From JAZRUF01 sp045652405 (lineage in GTDB: Bacteria; Bacillota; Clostridia; Oscillospirales; JAAYXM01), in NCBI GenBank assembly GCA_045652405.1, contig JAZRUF010000004.1:1-6991 (forward strand): DNA of 6,991 nt, in the 5' to 3' direction. The translations under genes and the position numbers were made by a program. Positions within the stretch are counted from its first letter, which is position 1, and each line of letters begins with the position of its first letter. The notes beneath the pieces are model-generated. The model saw only the letters and a list, made by a program, of their open reading frames with translations, was not told the origin of the DNA and made no database searches. Of the stretch, positions 6,700 to 6,991 are shown piece by piece.

Positions 6700-6991
6700 T
6701 TCCGGTCACTCCGAACATAAGAATTGCTGCAAGCAGGAATAAATAGCATATAAATCTTGCAAAAACGTGGCGGTCAAAGAATTTTCGCACGGGATTTTGA
6801 TTGCGTTGAAAGAAGTGGACAAGCTCCATAACCGCAACTGCACCGAAAGCACTCAGCGCATGGAATTTATCGGTTATGCCTGAAATACCTGCGATAACCG
6901 CTGAAAGGCTAAAGCTTTGCGGCACAATGTTTTTTACAACATAGAGTGCATCACTCATATTGTTTGCGCGGAAGAATATCCACGAAAAGCA
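6668..6991 (-). CDS. MBOAT-family O-acyltransferase, C-terminal part only
   Basis: The C-terminal 107 residues of a polytopic membrane-bound O-acyltransferase of the AlgI/DltB/PatA kind, which passes acyl groups across the membrane to an extracytoplasmic partner. The frame is open to the window edge, so the ATG at 6958 is internal. The visible part starts CFSWIFFRANNMSDAL, the typical late MBOAT segment. It continues with a membrane segment around VIAGISG and another around FICYLFLLAAILMFGV, and ends with FIYFQF, a common terminus in Firmicute members. The catalytic histidine lies upstream and cannot be checked. It overlaps the SGNH gene by 32 bp, the expected partner. Confidence is high for the family even though only about a quarter of a typical protein is present; the acyl group and acceptor cannot be told. 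Confidence 0.88.
   Translation of the reverse strand, partial: CFSWIFFRANNMSDALYVVKNIVPQSFSLSAVIAGISGITDKFHALSAFGAVAVMELVHFFQRNQNPVRKFFDRHVFARFICYLFLLAAILMFGVTGNETAFIYFQF

Noticed and set aside
6956..6958. ATG as the start of a small 96-residue membrane protein
   Set aside because: Upstream in-frame codons spell FSWIFFRANN, the standard late MBOAT segment, so this is the 3' end of a larger gene.
1..6991. CRISPR array, insertion sequence, toxin-antitoxin or defence system
   Set aside because: No spaced direct repeats, transposase motifs, paired small genes or defence domains were seen on either strand; all long coding frames belong to housekeeping or envelope families.

Overview
The window looks like ordinary chromosomal DNA from a spore-former-related Firmicute, most likely a clostridial gut-type bacterium. 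This rests on the clostridial-style threonyl-tRNA synthetase motifs (NCPGG, RVCFGSIERF), the SpoVB-type flippase, the MBOAT/SGNH pair ending in FIYFQF, and strong GGAG/GGAGG ribosome sites with TTG and GTG starts. The lineage is inferred from motifs only. No mobile element, CRISPR array, rRNA or tRNA is visible.

Left half, plus strand (1-3110): the 3' three quarters of thrS (cut by the window edge), a strong 12-bp hairpin, then trmO and a LacX-type aldose 1-epimerase gene 17 bp apart. thrS and trmO share a theme. One charges tRNA-Thr; the other is the family that methylates the threonylcarbamoyl-adenosine at position 37 of threonine tRNAs.

Right half, minus strand, read right to left (6991-3085): the 3' end of an MBOAT O-acyltransferase gene, an SGNH/DltD-like membrane-anchored hydrolase or acyltransferase gene overlapping it by 32 bp, an AraC-family regulator joined by a 4-bp GTGA overlap, a hairpin, and a 14-segment SpoVB/MurJ-like lipid-linked glycan flippase. 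The first three form a translationally coupled operon. With the flippase next door, the block reads as a small cell-envelope polysaccharide module (flipping plus O-acylation) with its own regulator. That joint role is inference.

The two halves converge, and the last 26 bp of the epimerase and flippase genes overlap tail to tail. Two starts were moved from the longest open frame: the flippase to TTG at 4632 (strong GGAGG, family-like length) and the AraC regulator to GTG at 5623 (AGGTGG and a GTGA coupling overlap). No clearly new system is visible. The items most worth checking are the possible Shine-Dalgarno-masking stem ahead of the flippase, the AraC gene embedded in the O-acylation operon, and the thrS-hairpin-trmO arrangement. 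There is no gene-free stretch longer than about 100 bp.
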